From CAWINX01 sp963837585 (GTDB lineage: Bacteria; Actinomycetota; Thermoleophilia; Solirubrobacterales; 70-9), in the NCBI GenBank assembly GCA_963837585.1, contig CAWINX010000003.1:186001-250000 (forward strand): a stretch of 64,000 nucleotides of DNA, read 5' to 3'. This document shows, in pieces, positions 38,491 to 47,965 of the stretch. Position numbers and translations under genes: made by a program. Numbering within the stretch: position 1 is the stretch's first letter; each line of letters starts with the position of its first letter. The notes under the pieces are model-generated. The model saw only the letters and a program-made list of their open reading frames with translations, made no database searches and was not told the DNA's origin.

Positions 38491-40559
38491 GCGTGGAGAC
38501 CTCACCGCACCGCGAGCTGGGGCTGACCGACTCCGAGTTCGAGTTGATCTGCGAGAAGCTGGAGCGCGAGCCGAACGGGGTCGAGCTGGCGATGTTCAGC
38601 CTGCTCTGGTCCGAGCACTGCGCCTACAAGCACTCGCGCAAGCTGCTGAGACGGCTGCCGACCGAGGGTGAGCGGGTGGTGATGGGGCCGGGCGAGAACG
38701 CCGGCGCGGTCGACATCGGCAACGGCTACGCGGTCGCCTTCAAGGTCGAGTCCCACAACCACCCGAGCGCGGTCGAGCCGTTCCAGGGGGCGGCGACCGG
38801 GGTCGGCGGGATCCTCCGCGACGTCTTCGCGCTGGGGGCGCGGCCGATCGCGATCCTCGACTCGCTGCGCTTCGGCGAGCTCGACTCGGAGCGCTCGCGC
38901 TTCCTGCTCGACGGCGCGGTGCGCGGGATCGGCCACTACGGCAACTCGATCGGCGTGGCGACGGTCGGCGGCGAGATCTACTTCGAGGCTCCCTACGAGC
39001 ACAACTGCCTGGTCAACGCGATGTGCGTCGGGCTGGCGAAGCAGGAGGAGATGGTCCGCGCCGCCGCCGCCGGAGTCGGCAACGCGATCGTCCTGATGGG
39101 CGCCTCGACCGGCCGCGACGGGATCGGCGGCGCCTCGGTGCTGGCCTCGGCGGAGCTGGGCGAGGGCGACGACGCGAAGCGTCCGACCGTGCAGATCGGC
39201 GACCCCTTCGAGGAGTCCAAGCTCCTCGAGTGCTGCCTGGAGCTGCTCGGCAAGGGGCTGCTGGTCTCGCTGCAGGACCTCGGCGCCGCCGGGCTGACCT
39301 CCTCGGCGGGGGAGATGGCCTCGGCCGGCGGGGTCGGGATCGACCTCGACGTGGCGCGGGTGCCGCTGCGCGAGGCCGACATGGAGCCCTTCGAGATCAT
39401 GGTCTCCGAGTCCCAGGAGCGGATGCTCGGCGTGGTCGAGCCCGCCAAGGTCGCTGAGGTGCTGGCGGTCTGCGAGAAGTGGCAGGTCGGCGGCGCCGAG
39501 ATCGGCATCGTCACCGAGGGCGGGCGAATCCGAGTGCTGCGCGGCTCCGAGATCGTCGGCGACATGCCCGTCGATGCGCTGGTCGACGGCTGCCCGCTCT
39601 ACGACCTCAACCCGGAGGAACCGGAGGGATGGGCCTACGGCAACCGGGCGGTGCTCGCGTCTGGGACGAGCGCGGAGGAGACCCTGCTCGCCCTGCTCTC
39701 CTCTCCCAGCGTCGCCTCGAAGCGATGGGCCTTCGAGCAATACGACTCGGTGGTCGGCTCGCGCACGGCGCGCAGGCCCGAGTCCGCCGAGGCCGCGGTC
39801 CTGCAGATCCCCGAAGCGGGCAACGCGATCGCGGTCTCAATCGACGGCAACGGGCGCCGCGTCGCCTGCGACCCCTACGCGGGGACGGTCGAGGCGGTGC
39901 TCGAGTGCGCCCAGAACCTCGCCTGCGTCGGCGCCGAGCCGCTCGGCCTGACCAACTGCCTCAACTTCGGCAACCCCGAGAAGCCGACCCCCGCCTGGCA
40001 GCTCGACCGCGCGGTCAGCGGACTGGCTGACGCCTGCACGGCGCTCGGCGTGCCGGTGGTGGGCGGCAACGTCTCCCTCTACAACGAGGGCCCCGACGGC
40101 CCGATCTACCCGACCCCGGTGGTCGGCATGGTCGGCGAGCTGCCCGACGCCGCCCGCGCGGTCGGCGGCGCCTTCGCCAAGGAGGGCGACGCGATCGCGC
40201 TGCTCGGCCCCTTCACGCCGGCGCTCGCCGGCTCGGAGTTGGCGAAGCTGCGCGGCGAGCTGGACGCCGGACTGCCGAGCCCCGACGTCGCCGCAGTCGC
40301 CGCCGCCTGCGCGACGGTCCGCGAGGCGGTTCGAGCGGGACAACTCTCCTCGGCGCGCGACGTCAGCGACGGCGGGTTGGGCTGCGCCCTTGCGGAGGCG
40401 GCGATCGGCGACGGACTCGGCTGTCGGGTCGACATCTCCCCCCTGCTCGACCGCGGCCTCTCGGTCGAGGAAGCGCTGTTCGGCGAGGGGCCTGGAGGCT
40501 TCCTGCTCAGCGGCGAGCGGGAGACGCTGGAGAGCCTCGGCGGCGAGGGGTCGAAGTGA
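38487..40559 (+). CDS. purL: FGAM synthase subunit PurL
   Basis: ATP-dependent FGAR amidation, catalytic subunit. Motifs SEHCAYKHS, GPGENAGAVDIGNG, KVESHNHPSAVEPFQG, and in the second half GNVSLYNEG and RDVSDGGLG. The frame stops at 690 residues, but adding one G to the run near 40548 restores VEVTVLGEVGGDSVEVGG and LGLDRLERSWRSLG, the normal ending, up to about 40690. That would overlap the 3' end of the convergent MFS gene. Uninterrupted otherwise. Confidence 0.95.
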   Translation: MSVETSPHRELGLTDSEFELICEKLEREPNGVELAMFSLLWSEHCAYKHSRKLLRRLPTEGERVVMGPGENAGAVDIGNGYAVAFKVESHNHPSAVEPFQGAATGVGGILRDVFALGARPIAILDSLRFGELDSERSRFLLDGAVRGIGHYGNSIGVATVGGEIYFEAPYEHNCLVNAMCVGLAKQEEMVRAAAAGVGNAIVLMGASTGRDGIGGASVLASAELGEGDDAKRPTVQIGDPFEESKLLECCLELLGKGLLVSLQDLGAAGLTSSAGEMASAGGVGIDLDVARVPLREADMEPFEIMVSESQERMLGVVEPAKVAEVLAVCEKWQVGGAEIGIVTEGGRIRVLRGSEIVGDMPVDALVDGCPLYDLNPEEPEGWAYGNRAVLASGTSAEETLLALLSSPSVASKRWAFEQYDSVVGSRTARRPESAEAAVLQIPEAGNAIAVSIDGNGRRVACDPYAGTVEAVLECAQNLACVGAEPLGLTNCLNFGNPEKPTPAWQLDRAVSGLADACTALGVPVVGGNVSLYNEGPDGPIYPTPVVGMVGELPDAARAVGGAFAKEGDAIALLGPFTPALAGSELAKLRGELDAGLPSPDVAAVAAACATVREAVRAGQLSSARDVSDGGLGCALAEAAIGDGLGCRVDISPLLDRGLSVEEALFGEGPGGFLLSGERETLESLGGEGSK

Positions 40560-40585
40560 CCGTCCTCGGCGAGGTCGGCGGCGAC

Positions 40586-42067
40586 TCAGTCGAGGTCGGC
40601 GGCGACGAGACTCGCATCGCGCTCGGGCTCGACCGCCTCGAGCGCAGCTGGCGCTCGCTCGGCGTCTCGCCTCTCCGGCGTCTGACCTGCCCCGGCAAGG
40701 TCAAACGCCGTAGCGGCCGGCCTCAGCGCCAGCATCGCGGCGCCCGATGCGAGCGCGGCGAGGACCGAGAAGAGGTAGGCGTCGTTGGAGACGCTGAGCG
40801 CAGCGGCGAGCGTCGCCGGCTGGCCGACGATCGCGACCAGGATCGCCGTGCCGAGCACGGCGCCGACCTGGCGGAAGGCGGCGTTGACCGCGCTGGCGGT
40901 GGCGAAGCGGTCGTCGGGGATGTCGCGGACAGAGGCCGAGCCGAGGGTCGGAAAGACGAGGCCGATGCCGATCCCGGTGAGGATCGCTCCGGGCAGCCAG
41001 AGGCCGAGCCAGTCGGGCTCGGCGCCGGCCGAGCGCAGGATCATCACCCCGACTGCGAAGACCAGCGCCCCCGGAACGACGACCGCCCGGTGGCCGAAGC
41101 GGTCGGCGAGCCGGCCGGCCGGGCCGGAGACGATCGTCGTCATCGCCGGGCCGGGCAGGGTGGCGGCGCCGGCCTGCAGGACCGTGTAGCCCCAGACCGA
41201 GGTGAGGAAGAGGACGTTGCCGAGGATCAGCGAGAAGAAGGCGGCGGCGAAGAGCAGGGTGCCGAGGTTGCCGATCCGAAAGGAGCGGTGGGCGAACAGC
41301 TCGGCGGAGACGATCGGCCGGGGATGGGTGCGGCTGCGGGCGACCATCCCGGCGAGCAGCGCGGCGCCGCCCGCGAAGCAGGCGAGGGTGGAGGCCGCAG
41401 TCCAGCCCCAGTCGTTGCCCTCGACGATCCCCAGCGTGATCAGCGCCAGGGAGAGCGCCAGCATCACCGCGCCGGGCAGGTCGGGTAGGCGGCTATCGGC
41501 GACGACCGGCTTTGGCAGCCGGCGCCGGCCGGCGAGCAGGATCGCCAGGCCGAGCGGCAGGTTGACGAGGAAGACGAGGCGCCAGTCGGAGAGCTCGACC
41601 AAGGCTCCTCCCAGAGTGGGCCCGGTTGCGGCGGCGGCGGCCGCGGCGGCGCCCCAGAGGCCGACCCCGGTCGAGCGCTTTTCGATCGGAAAGCTGTCGA
41701 GCACAATCGCCAGCGAGGTCGGCGCGATCAGCGCCGCGCCGATTCCCTGAAGGACGCGAAACGAGATCAGCAGCGGCAGCGACGGCGCCGCGGCGCAGAG
41801 CAGGCTGGCGGCGGTGAAGCCGCCGATGCCGAGCAGGAAGATCCGCTTGTGGCCGAAGCGATCGGCGAGGCCGCCGGCGGGGACGAGCAGGGCGGCGATC
41901 ACGACGAAGTAGCCGTCGAGCACCCAGGAGAGCGCGTCGCGACTGGACCCGGAGAAGGAGGCCGAGATGTCCGGGAAGGCGATGTTGACGATCGTGGTGT
42001 CGAGGAAGGCGACGAAGGCGCCGGCGCAGGCGATCGCCACGGCGCTTTTATGTCCACGGTCATACAT
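40586..42067 (-). CDS. MFS drug exporter, DHA2/EmrB-QacA family
   Basis: Proton-driven multidrug exporter with about 14 transmembrane helices over residues 10-450. Family motifs: FLDTTIVNIAFPDI in helix 1, WVLDGYFVV, GGLADRFGHKRIFLLG (motif A) and RVLQGIGAALIAPTSLA (motif C region). 493 residues; the last 45 (after ALRPAATAFD) are charged and overlap the repaired end of purL, so its true end may be earlier. Divergent from a TetR gene 18 bp away, which probably represses it. Confidence 0.92.
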   Translation of the reverse strand: MYDRGHKSAVAIACAGAFVAFLDTTIVNIAFPDISASFSGSSRDALSWVLDGYFVVIAALLVPAGGLADRFGHKRIFLLGIGGFTAASLLCAAAPSLPLLISFRVLQGIGAALIAPTSLAIVLDSFPIEKRSTGVGLWGAAAAAAAATGPTLGGALVELSDWRLVFLVNLPLGLAILLAGRRRLPKPVVADSRLPDLPGAVMLALSLALITLGIVEGNDWGWTAASTLACFAGGAALLAGMVARSRTHPRPIVSAELFAHRSFRIGNLGTLLFAAAFFSLILGNVLFLTSVWGYTVLQAGAATLPGPAMTTIVSGPAGRLADRFGHRAVVVPGALVFAVGVMILRSAGAEPDWLGLWLPGAILTGIGIGLVFPTLGSASVRDIPDDRFATASAVNAAFRQVGAVLGTAILVAIVGQPATLAAALSVSNDAYLFSVLAALASGAAMLALRPAATAFDLAGAGQTPERRDAERAPAALEAVEPERDASLVAADLD

Positions 42068-42083
42068 CCGGGCGCACTATAGA

Positions 42084-42101
42084 CTATGACCATGGGCATA
42101 G
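42084..42101. promoter_or_regulatory. Probable TetR operator overlapping its own start codon
   Basis: CTATGACCATGGGCATAG is an 18 bp palindrome with one mismatched pair, covering both possible ATG starts of the TetR gene and lying between it and the exporter. A TATAGA hexamer just before it could serve as -10 for the TetR gene, and TATAGT on the other strand for the exporter. Confidence 0.55.
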
Positions 42102-42739
42102 CGCGACTGGCCGACGGTCAGCCGTCGGAGCGAAAGCGCCGCGACGGCCGTGCCCTGCTGCTCGAGGGCGCCCGCCAGCTGCTGGCGGAGAAGGGATACG
42201 CCGGGATGGAGCTGCGCGACGTCGCCGAGCGCGGCCACGCCCCGCGCGGCTCGATCTACCACCACTTCCCCGGCGGCAAGGCCCAGCTGGCAGTTGAGGC
42301 GGTCGAGCTGGAGGGGGAGGAGATCCGCCGGATGCTGGAACGCTCGCTCGCCGAGCGCGGCGTCCGCGAGACGCTGACGATGTTCGGTGAGATCTTCCGC
42401 CGCCGCGTCACCAAGCACCCCGAGCGAATCGGCTGCCCGGTCGCCGCGGCGGCGATCGCCCGCCCCGAGGACCCGGCGCTCGCGGTCGTCGCGACCGCAG
42501 CATTCAAGAGCTGGGAGGACTCGATCGCGACCGCGTTATGCGAAGAGGGCGTCGGGCGCAAGGACGCCGAGACCTTCGCCGGGCTGGTCATCTCGACGGT
42601 CGAGGGAGCCTTGGTCCGCGCCCGCGCGGCGGGCAGCATGGAGCCGCTCGACTCGGCGATCGCCGGGCTCGAGCTGGCACTCGACGAGCTGCTGGCGCGA
42701 GCGGGCCGATCCGCGCCCACTGGTACCCTGCCGGGGTAG
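42086..42739 (+). CDS. TetR-family transcriptional regulator
   Basis: 217 residues. N-terminal HTH (LLLEGARQLLAEKGYAGMELRDVAERGHAPRGSIYHHFPG, given here only as the region of residues 24-62) and a C-terminal ligand domain of the LmrA/YxaF type (KHPERIGCPVAAAAIA). Likely represses the divergent MFS exporter. The start is 42086 or 42092; an 18 bp palindrome covers both. Followed by purF after 49 bp. Confidence 0.9.
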   Translation: MTMGIARLADGQPSERKRRDGRALLLEGARQLLAEKGYAGMELRDVAERGHAPRGSIYHHFPGGKAQLAVEAVELEGEEIRRMLERSLAERGVRETLTMFGEIFRRRVTKHPERIGCPVAAAAIARPEDPALAVVATAAFKSWEDSIATALCEEGVGRKDAETFAGLVISTVEGALVRARAAGSMEPLDSAIAGLELALDELLARAGRSAPTGTLPG

Positions 42740-42788
42740 GCAGTCCGCCTGCGCGTCCGTCCTTCTAAACGCGAGGAAACACGCGCTT

Positions 42789-44234
42789 TTGACTCCCGCT
42801 GAGCGGCCTCTTCTCGACCGCGACGGCCCGCGCGACGAGTGCGGGGTGTTCGGCGTATTCGCACCCGGCCACGACGTCGCCCGCCTCGCCTACTTCAGCC
42901 TCTACGCGCTCCAGCACCGCGGCCAGGAGTCGGCCGGGATCGCCACCTGCGAGGGCGGCCACATCACCACCCTGCGCGACTCGGGCCTCGTCTCCCAGGT
43001 CTTCGACGAGGAGAAGCTGCGGGCGCTGGAGGGCGACATGGCGATCGGCCACGTCCGCTACTCGACCACCGGCGGCGGCTCCTGGGAGAACGCGCAGCCG
43101 GTCTGGCGCGACGACGGCCGCGAGCTGGCGCTGGCCCATAACGGCAACCTGACCAACGCGGTCGAGCTGTGGGCCGAGCTGAAGGAGGCGGGGATCTCCT
43201 TCCGCGGCACCTCCGACTCCGAGATCATCGCCGCGCTGCTCTCCTCCAGCGACGGCAAGTTCATCGAGGACGTCGTCACCGAGGTGATGCCGCGACTGCG
43301 GGGCGCCTACTCGACCGTGGCGATGACCAAGCACGCGATCGTCGCCTTCCGCGACCCGCACGGGGTGCGGCCGCTCTCGCTCGGCCGGCTCGAAGACCGC
43401 TTCGTCGTCGCCTCGGAGAGCTGCGCCTTCGACATCATCGGCGCCGAGCTGATGCGCGAGGTGCACCCCGGCGAGATGGTCTCGCTGACCGAGCGCGGCC
43501 TCGAGACCCGCCAGGTCGTCAAGGCCGAGCGACCCGCCATCTGCGTCTTCGAGCACATCTACTTCTCCCGCCCAGACAGCCGGCTCGAGGGCAAGGTCCT
43601 CCAGCAGGTGCGCGGCAAGATGGGCGAGATCCTCTGGCGCGAGGCGCCGGTCGAGGCCGACCTGGTGATCTCGGTGCCCGACTCCGGCAACCCGGCGGCG
43701 GCCGGGTTCGCGCGCGCCTCGGGGCTGCCGCGCGACGACGGGCTGATCAAGAACCGCTACGTGGCGCGCACCTTCATCCAGCCCGGGCAGGAGCTGCGCA
43801 AGCACGGCCTGCGGCTGAAGTTCAACCCGCTGCCGGAGATCGTCGCCGGCAAACGCCTGGTCGTCGTCGACGACTCGATCGTCCGCGGCAACACCACCCG
43901 CCAGATCGTCGGCATGCTGCGCGACGCCGGCGCGAGCGAGGTCCACCTGCGGATCTCGGCGCCGCCGATCCGCCACCCGTGCCACTACGGGGTCGACATG
44001 TCGACCCGCGAGGAGATGATCGCCCACAACCGCTCGATCCAGGAGATCGCCGACGAGCTCGATGCCGACTCGCTCGCCTACCTCTCGCTCGACGGGGTCT
44101 ACGAGGCGATCGGCACCCCCGCCGAGGACCACTGCGACGCCTGCTTCACCGGCCGCTACCCGCTCGGCGATCCCGAGGGCGCGAACGGGAAGTTCGCGCT
44201 CGAAGATGTTGCCGTGGTACCCGCCGGCAGCTAG
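42789..44234 (+). CDS. purF: Amidophosphoribosyltransferase
   Basis: First committed step of purine synthesis: PRPP plus glutamine gives phosphoribosylamine. After a 16-residue leader the nucleophile Cys begins CGVFGVFAPG, so N-terminal processing is expected. HNGNLTNAVEL, RDPHGVRPL and the PRPP motif VVVDDSIVRGNTT are present; HPCHYGVDM and CDACFTG near the end supply iron-sulfur cysteines. TTG at 42789 is the only fitting start, with GAGG upstream. About 480 residues, uninterrupted. Confidence 0.95.
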   Translation: MTPAERPLLDRDGPRDECGVFGVFAPGHDVARLAYFSLYALQHRGQESAGIATCEGGHITTLRDSGLVSQVFDEEKLRALEGDMAIGHVRYSTTGGGSWENAQPVWRDDGRELALAHNGNLTNAVELWAELKEAGISFRGTSDSEIIAALLSSSDGKFIEDVVTEVMPRLRGAYSTVAMTKHAIVAFRDPHGVRPLSLGRLEDRFVVASESCAFDIIGAELMREVHPGEMVSLTERGLETRQVVKAERPAICVFEHIYFSRPDSRLEGKVLQQVRGKMGEILWREAPVEADLVISVPDSGNPAAAGFARASGLPRDDGLIKNRYVARTFIQPGQELRKHGLRLKFNPLPEIVAGKRLVVVDDSIVRGNTTRQIVGMLRDAGASEVHLRISAPPIRHPCHYGVDMSTREEMIAHNRSIQEIADELDADSLAYLSLDGVYEAIGTPAEDHCDACFTGRYPLGDPEGANGKFALEDVAVVPAGS

Positions 44235-44852
44235 ATGAGCTTCAAGCTCGTCGTTCTCGCGTCGGGTAGCGGGACGAACCTGCAGGCGATCCTCGACACG
44301 CTGCACGGCCGCGAGGGGATCGAGGTGGTCGGGGTCGGGTCCGACAAGCGCGAGGCGACGGCACTGGAGCGCGCGAGGAGCGCCGGGGTCGAGACGCGGT
44401 GTCTTCCCGCGCGGCGAGCTACGCCGACCGCGAGGCCCGCGACGGCGCGATGGCGGAGTGGATCGAGGGACTGGGCGCCGACCTCGTCGTCCTCGCCGGC
44501 TACATGCAGCTGCTCAGCCCGGAGTTCGTCGGCCGCTTCCGCAACCGCATCGTCAACGTCCACCCGGCGCTGCTTCCCGACTTCCCCGGCCTCGACGCGA
44601 TCGGCCAGGCGCTCGAGGCCGGGGTCGAGGTGACCGGGGTGACCGTGCACTTCGTCGACGAGGGGGTCGACACCGGCCCGGTGATCGCCCAGCGGCAGGT
44701 CCCGGTGCCCGCGAGTCGCAGACCGCGCCGAGCTGGAGGAGGCGATCCACGCGACCGAGCACGAGCTGTACCCGGAGGCGATCCGCACGATCGCGCGGGG
44801 CGCGGTTAGGATCGACGCGAGCGACCCGCGAACGGTCGTGATCGATGAGTGA
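44235..44852 (+). CDS. purN: Phosphoribosylglycinamide formyltransferase
   Basis: Transfers formyl from 10-formyl-THF to GAR. VVLASGSGTNLQAIL at the N-terminus, catalytic NVHPALLPDFPG (Asn, His) and DEGVDTGPVI (Asp). Two frameshifts, near 44402 and 44712; after the second the frame reads RAELEEAIHATEHELYPEAI and ends VVIDE with a stop at 44852, overlapping purH by 8 bp. ATG follows the purF stop at once. purM, often next to purN, is absent. Confidence 0.92.
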
Positions 44853-46461
44853 AGCTCCCGCAGATACCCAGACCGAGGCCGTCAGCGACGGCGCGATCCG
44901 GGTGCGCCGGGCGCTGATCTCGGTCTCCGACAAGACCGGCGTCGCCGACTTCGCCAAGGGCCTGGCCGCCCTCGGCGTGCAGATCCTCTCCACCGGCGGC
45001 ACCGCGAGCGCCCTGCGCGAGGCGGGGATCGAGGTGACCGACGTCGCCGAGTTCACCGGCCAGGAGGAGATCCTCGACGGCCGGGTCAAGACCCTGCACC
45101 CGCGGCTGCACGCGGCGCTGCTGGCGCGGCGCGACGACGCCGAGCACATGGCGACGCTGGAGCGCGAGGGCATCGAGCCGATCGACCTGGTCTGCGTCAA
45201 CCTCTACCCGTTCGAGCAGACCGTCGCCAGCCACCAGGTGGCGCCGGAGGTGGCGATCGAGAACATCGACATCGGCGGCCCGACGATGATCCGCGCCGCC
45301 GCCAAGAACCACGACGGCGTCGCGGTGATCGTCAAGCCCGAGTCCTACGACGCGGTGCTGGCGGAGATGGAGGAGTCCAGCGGCGAGGTCTCCTCCTCGA
45401 CCCGCCACTGGCTCGCCAACGAGGCCTTCGCCCAGACCGCCCGCTACGACGCGGCGATCAGCCGCTGGTTCTCGACCTCCTACGAGGACTTCCCCGAGCA
45501 CCTCGCGGTCGCCTACGAGAAGGTGCTCGACCTCTCCTACGGGGAGAACCCCCACCAGCGCGCGGCGCTCTACTCGGAGGCGGGGATCCGCAGCCACGTC
45601 CTCTCGCGGGTCGCGAAGCTGCACGGCCGGGCGCTCTCCTTCAACAACGTGCTCGACCTCGACTCGGCGCGTCGCCTGGTCGGCGACTTCGAGGAGCCGG
45701 CCTGCGTGATCGTCAAGCACAACAACCCCTGCGGGGTGGCGATCGGCGAAAGTGCGCTGGAGGCCTACGAGAAGGCGCTGGCCTGCGACCCGATGTCGGC
45801 CTTCGGCGGCGTGATCGCGCTCAACCGCCCAATCGAGAAGGAGTTGGCGGAGGCGCTGCACGAGAACTTCGTCGAGGTGCTGATCGCGCCGGAGTACGAG
45901 GAGGAAGCGCTTGAGGTCCTCCAGCAGAAGGAGGCGATCCGCATCCTCTGCGGCGAGGAGCGACGCGATCCCGACCCGGTCGAGCGCGACTCCAAACGAG
46001 TCCTGGGCGGCCTGCTGATCCAGGACCGCGACGGCGACCCGGAGCCGCGCGAGCTGATGGAGGTTGTGACGAAGACCGAGCCGAGCGAAGAGCAGTGGCG
46101 CGACATGCGCTTCGCCTGGACCGTCGTCCGCCACGTCCGCTCCAACGCGATCGTGATCGCCAAGGACGGCGCCACCCTCGGCATCGGCGCCGGCCAGATG
46201 AGCCGGGTCGACTCGGTCCGCCTCGCGGTCGAGAAGTGCCACAACGCTCGCGAGGAGGAGGCCGAAGCCCTGCTCGCCGGCTCCGCCGTCGCCTCCGACG
46301 CCTTCTTCCCCTTCGCCGACGGCCCCCAGGCGGCGATCGAGGCCGGCGCCACCGCCGTGATCCAGCCCGGCGGCTCCAAACGCGACGCCGAGGTGATCGA
46401 AGCCTGCGACGCGGCCGGCGTCGCGATGGTCTTCACCAAGCACCGCCACTTCCGGCACTGA
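44845..46461 (+). CDS. purH: Bifunctional AICAR transformylase/IMP cyclohydrolase
   Basis: Last two steps to IMP. Cyclohydrolase domain (RALISVSDKTGVADFA, LSTGGTASAL, GRVKTLHPRLHAALL) and transformylase domain (YGENPHQRAALY, KHNNPCGVAIG, AFGGVIALNRP, GAGQMSRVDSVRLA). 538 residues and complete, with a 17-residue N-terminal extra segment. Ends the purine run. Confidence 0.96.
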   Translation: MSEAPADTQTEAVSDGAIRVRRALISVSDKTGVADFAKGLAALGVQILSTGGTASALREAGIEVTDVAEFTGQEEILDGRVKTLHPRLHAALLARRDDAEHMATLEREGIEPIDLVCVNLYPFEQTVASHQVAPEVAIENIDIGGPTMIRAAAKNHDGVAVIVKPESYDAVLAEMEESSGEVSSSTRHWLANEAFAQTARYDAAISRWFSTSYEDFPEHLAVAYEKVLDLSYGENPHQRAALYSEAGIRSHVLSRVAKLHGRALSFNNVLDLDSARRLVGDFEEPACVIVKHNNPCGVAIGESALEAYEKALACDPMSAFGGVIALNRPIEKELAEALHENFVEVLIAPEYEEEALEVLQQKEAIRILCGEERRDPDPVERDSKRVLGGLLIQDRDGDPEPRELMEVVTKTEPSEEQWRDMRFAWTVVRHVRSNAIVIAKDGATLGIGAGQMSRVDSVRLAVEKCHNAREEEAEALLAGSAVASDAFFPFADGPQAAIEAGATAVIQPGGSKRDAEVIEACDAAGVAMVFTKHRHFRH

Positions 46462-46473
46462 GCCGGAGGTGCT

Positions 46474-46955
46474 TCAGCCAGAAGTCGGTCGAAAGGCGAC
46501 GAGCGGCAGGGTCGCGACCAGTTTGCGGCGACCCGCATCGGATCCGTCGTAGCGGAAGCCGGCGAGGCGGGAGAGGACGAAGCGGACGATCGGCGCGGCG
46601 ATCCGGTTGCGGCGCTCATAGCCGGCCATCACCCCCGACGGCCTCGTCAGTCTCGAGTCGGCGAACCTCGGGGCGGAAGCGCTCGCCGCCGATCTCGATC
46701 TCCTCGGCGCCGCCGGCGAGGACGTTGCGGTACCAGTTGGAGCTCGCTCCGAAGCCGGACATCACGACGGCCTCGTCCGTCGACGGAGTCCCAATCGACC
46801 ACTTCGAGCATCGTGCGGAAGAGGCGGCCGGACTTCCTCCCCCGGTGGGAGAGCACGAGGAAGCGATGACCGAACAGCCTCGCGCCGCCGTGGTCGTGGA
46901 CGGCGAGGGGAGCGCGAAGGATCGGCCTGAGGATCGGTCCGGGACTGCTCGCCAC
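46474..46955 (-). CDS. Deazaflavin (F420)-dependent nitroreductase family protein, frameshifted
   Basis: Fragments in three frames form one DDN/DUF385-type protein: LAVHDHGGARLFGHRFLVLSH and GRKSGRLFRTMLEVVDW, then TDEAVVMSGFGASSNWYRN, then YERRNRIAAPIVRFVLS with an end in LVAFRPTSG. Shifts lie near 46790 and 46632. GFGASSNWYRN is the F420-phosphate-binding signature of the family. GTG at 46955 is a likely start. Substrate unknown; in mycobacteria relatives reduce quinones or nitroimidazoles. Confidence 0.72.
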
Positions 46956-47023
46956 GAGACAAAAGCTAACCCACGCCCGCACGTCGCCGAATGTCAGTAG
47001 CGTGACCGCGTGCGGAGGATCGT

Positions 47024-47440
47024 GTGAGAGCGCTGGTCCAGCGAGTCAGCCAGGCGGCGGTAGACGTCGAGGGCGAGCGGGTCGCCCAGATCGGCCCGGG
47101 GATGCTGGTCCTGCTCGGGGTCGGCGAGGGCGACACCGAAGCGGAAGCCGACCGCCTCGCCGACAAGGTGCGGGCGCTGCGGATCTTCGACGACGCAGAG
47201 GGGCGGATGAACGAGCCGCTCGGCGAGCGCGAGGTCCTCTGCGTCAGCCAGTTCACCCTCTACGGCGACACCCGCAAGGGCAACCGCCCCAGCTACATGG
47301 AGGCGGCGCGCCCGGAGGTCGCCGAGCCGCTGTACGACCGCTTCTGCGAGCGACTCGGCGCAAAGAAGGGCGTCTTCGGCGCCTGCATGGGCGTCGCCTT
47401 GGTCAACGACGGCCCGGTGACTTTGCTGCTCGAGGCCTGA
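47024..47440 (+). CDS. dtd: D-aminoacyl-tRNA deacylase
   Basis: Hydrolyses mischarged D-aminoacyl- and glycyl-tRNAs. RALVQRVSQAAVDVEGE at the start, the SQFTLYGDTRKGNRP motif and the cross-subunit NDGPVT (usual NxGPVT) near the end. 138 residues with GTG start. tRNA-Lys lies 30 bp downstream on the other strand. Confidence 0.95.
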   Translation: MRALVQRVSQAAVDVEGERVAQIGPGMLVLLGVGEGDTEAEADRLADKVRALRIFDDAEGRMNEPLGEREVLCVSQFTLYGDTRKGNRPSYMEAARPEVAEPLYDRFCERLGAKKGVFGACMGVALVNDGPVTLLLEA

Positions 47441-47470
47441 GCGATCACAATCGCCAGGGGAACGGAGGAG

Positions 47471-47544
47471 TGCCCCCGCCGGGACTCGAACCCGGGCCGC
47501 GCGGCTTAAAAGGCCGCCGCTCTAACCAACTGAGCTACGGGGGC
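47471..47544 (-). tRNA. tRNA-Lys (UUU)
   Basis: 74-nt cloverleaf on the minus strand: acceptor GCCCCCG/CGGGGGC, D-arm TAGCTCAGTTGGTTAGAG, anticodon arm with loop CTTTTAA (anticodon UUU), T-arm with GGTTCGAGTCC. CCA not encoded. A 50-nt 5' fragment of a second copy lies 420 bp upstream of it. Confidence 0.93.
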
Positions 47545-47573
47545 GAGGCGCTTCGCAACGCCGTCTGTGCAGC

Positions 47574-47962
47574 CTAAACAGCCAGGACCCGCAACGGAGC
47601 GTGCGCTCGTGCCATTTGCTCGAAATCGCCATCCTGAGCAACCACGGGGAGACCGTGCTCGACCGCGGTGGCGGCGATCAGGGCGTCAGTGAGCTTCACC
47701 GTCCGCTGGATCCCCGCGGCGCGACAATCGGCCACGAGCCGCGCCCAACTGACCATCACCGCTTCGCTGAGCGGGATCGGATCGGAAGCTCTGGCCAGCG
47801 CCAACGTGTCGGCACGCCGAGCGCGGATGGCTTCGTCGGTGGCGCTCAGCACTCCCAGCTGCAGCTCGCCGATCGTCACAACAGAGCCCGCAACGCGGTC
47901 CGGCAGCTCCCCAGGGGCCTGCCGCTTTCTCGAGCGATGAAGACCGAGGTGTCGAGCAGCCC
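47574..47962 (-). pseudogene. Orphan VapC-type PIN toxin, start codon lost
   Basis: Related to the VapC at 34671 (both have LLDTSV.IA.ESGRPL). PIN acids are in LLDTSVFIA, IGELQLG, KLTDALIAATA and QDGDFEQM. One frameshift near 47913 is cured by adding G to a GGGG run. No ATG, GTG or TTG precedes LLDTSV in frame; instead the coding sequence runs straight into a truncated tRNA-Lys copy. No antitoxin is left. Probably a remnant, unless translated from a rare CTG. Confidence 0.75.
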
Positions 47963-47965
47963 CGC

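Noticed and set aside
46474..46955. Nitroreductase-type gene as a true pseudogene
   Set aside because: Two shifts in an otherwise well-kept sequence fit the general indel error rate of this window, so it is listed as a coding gene.
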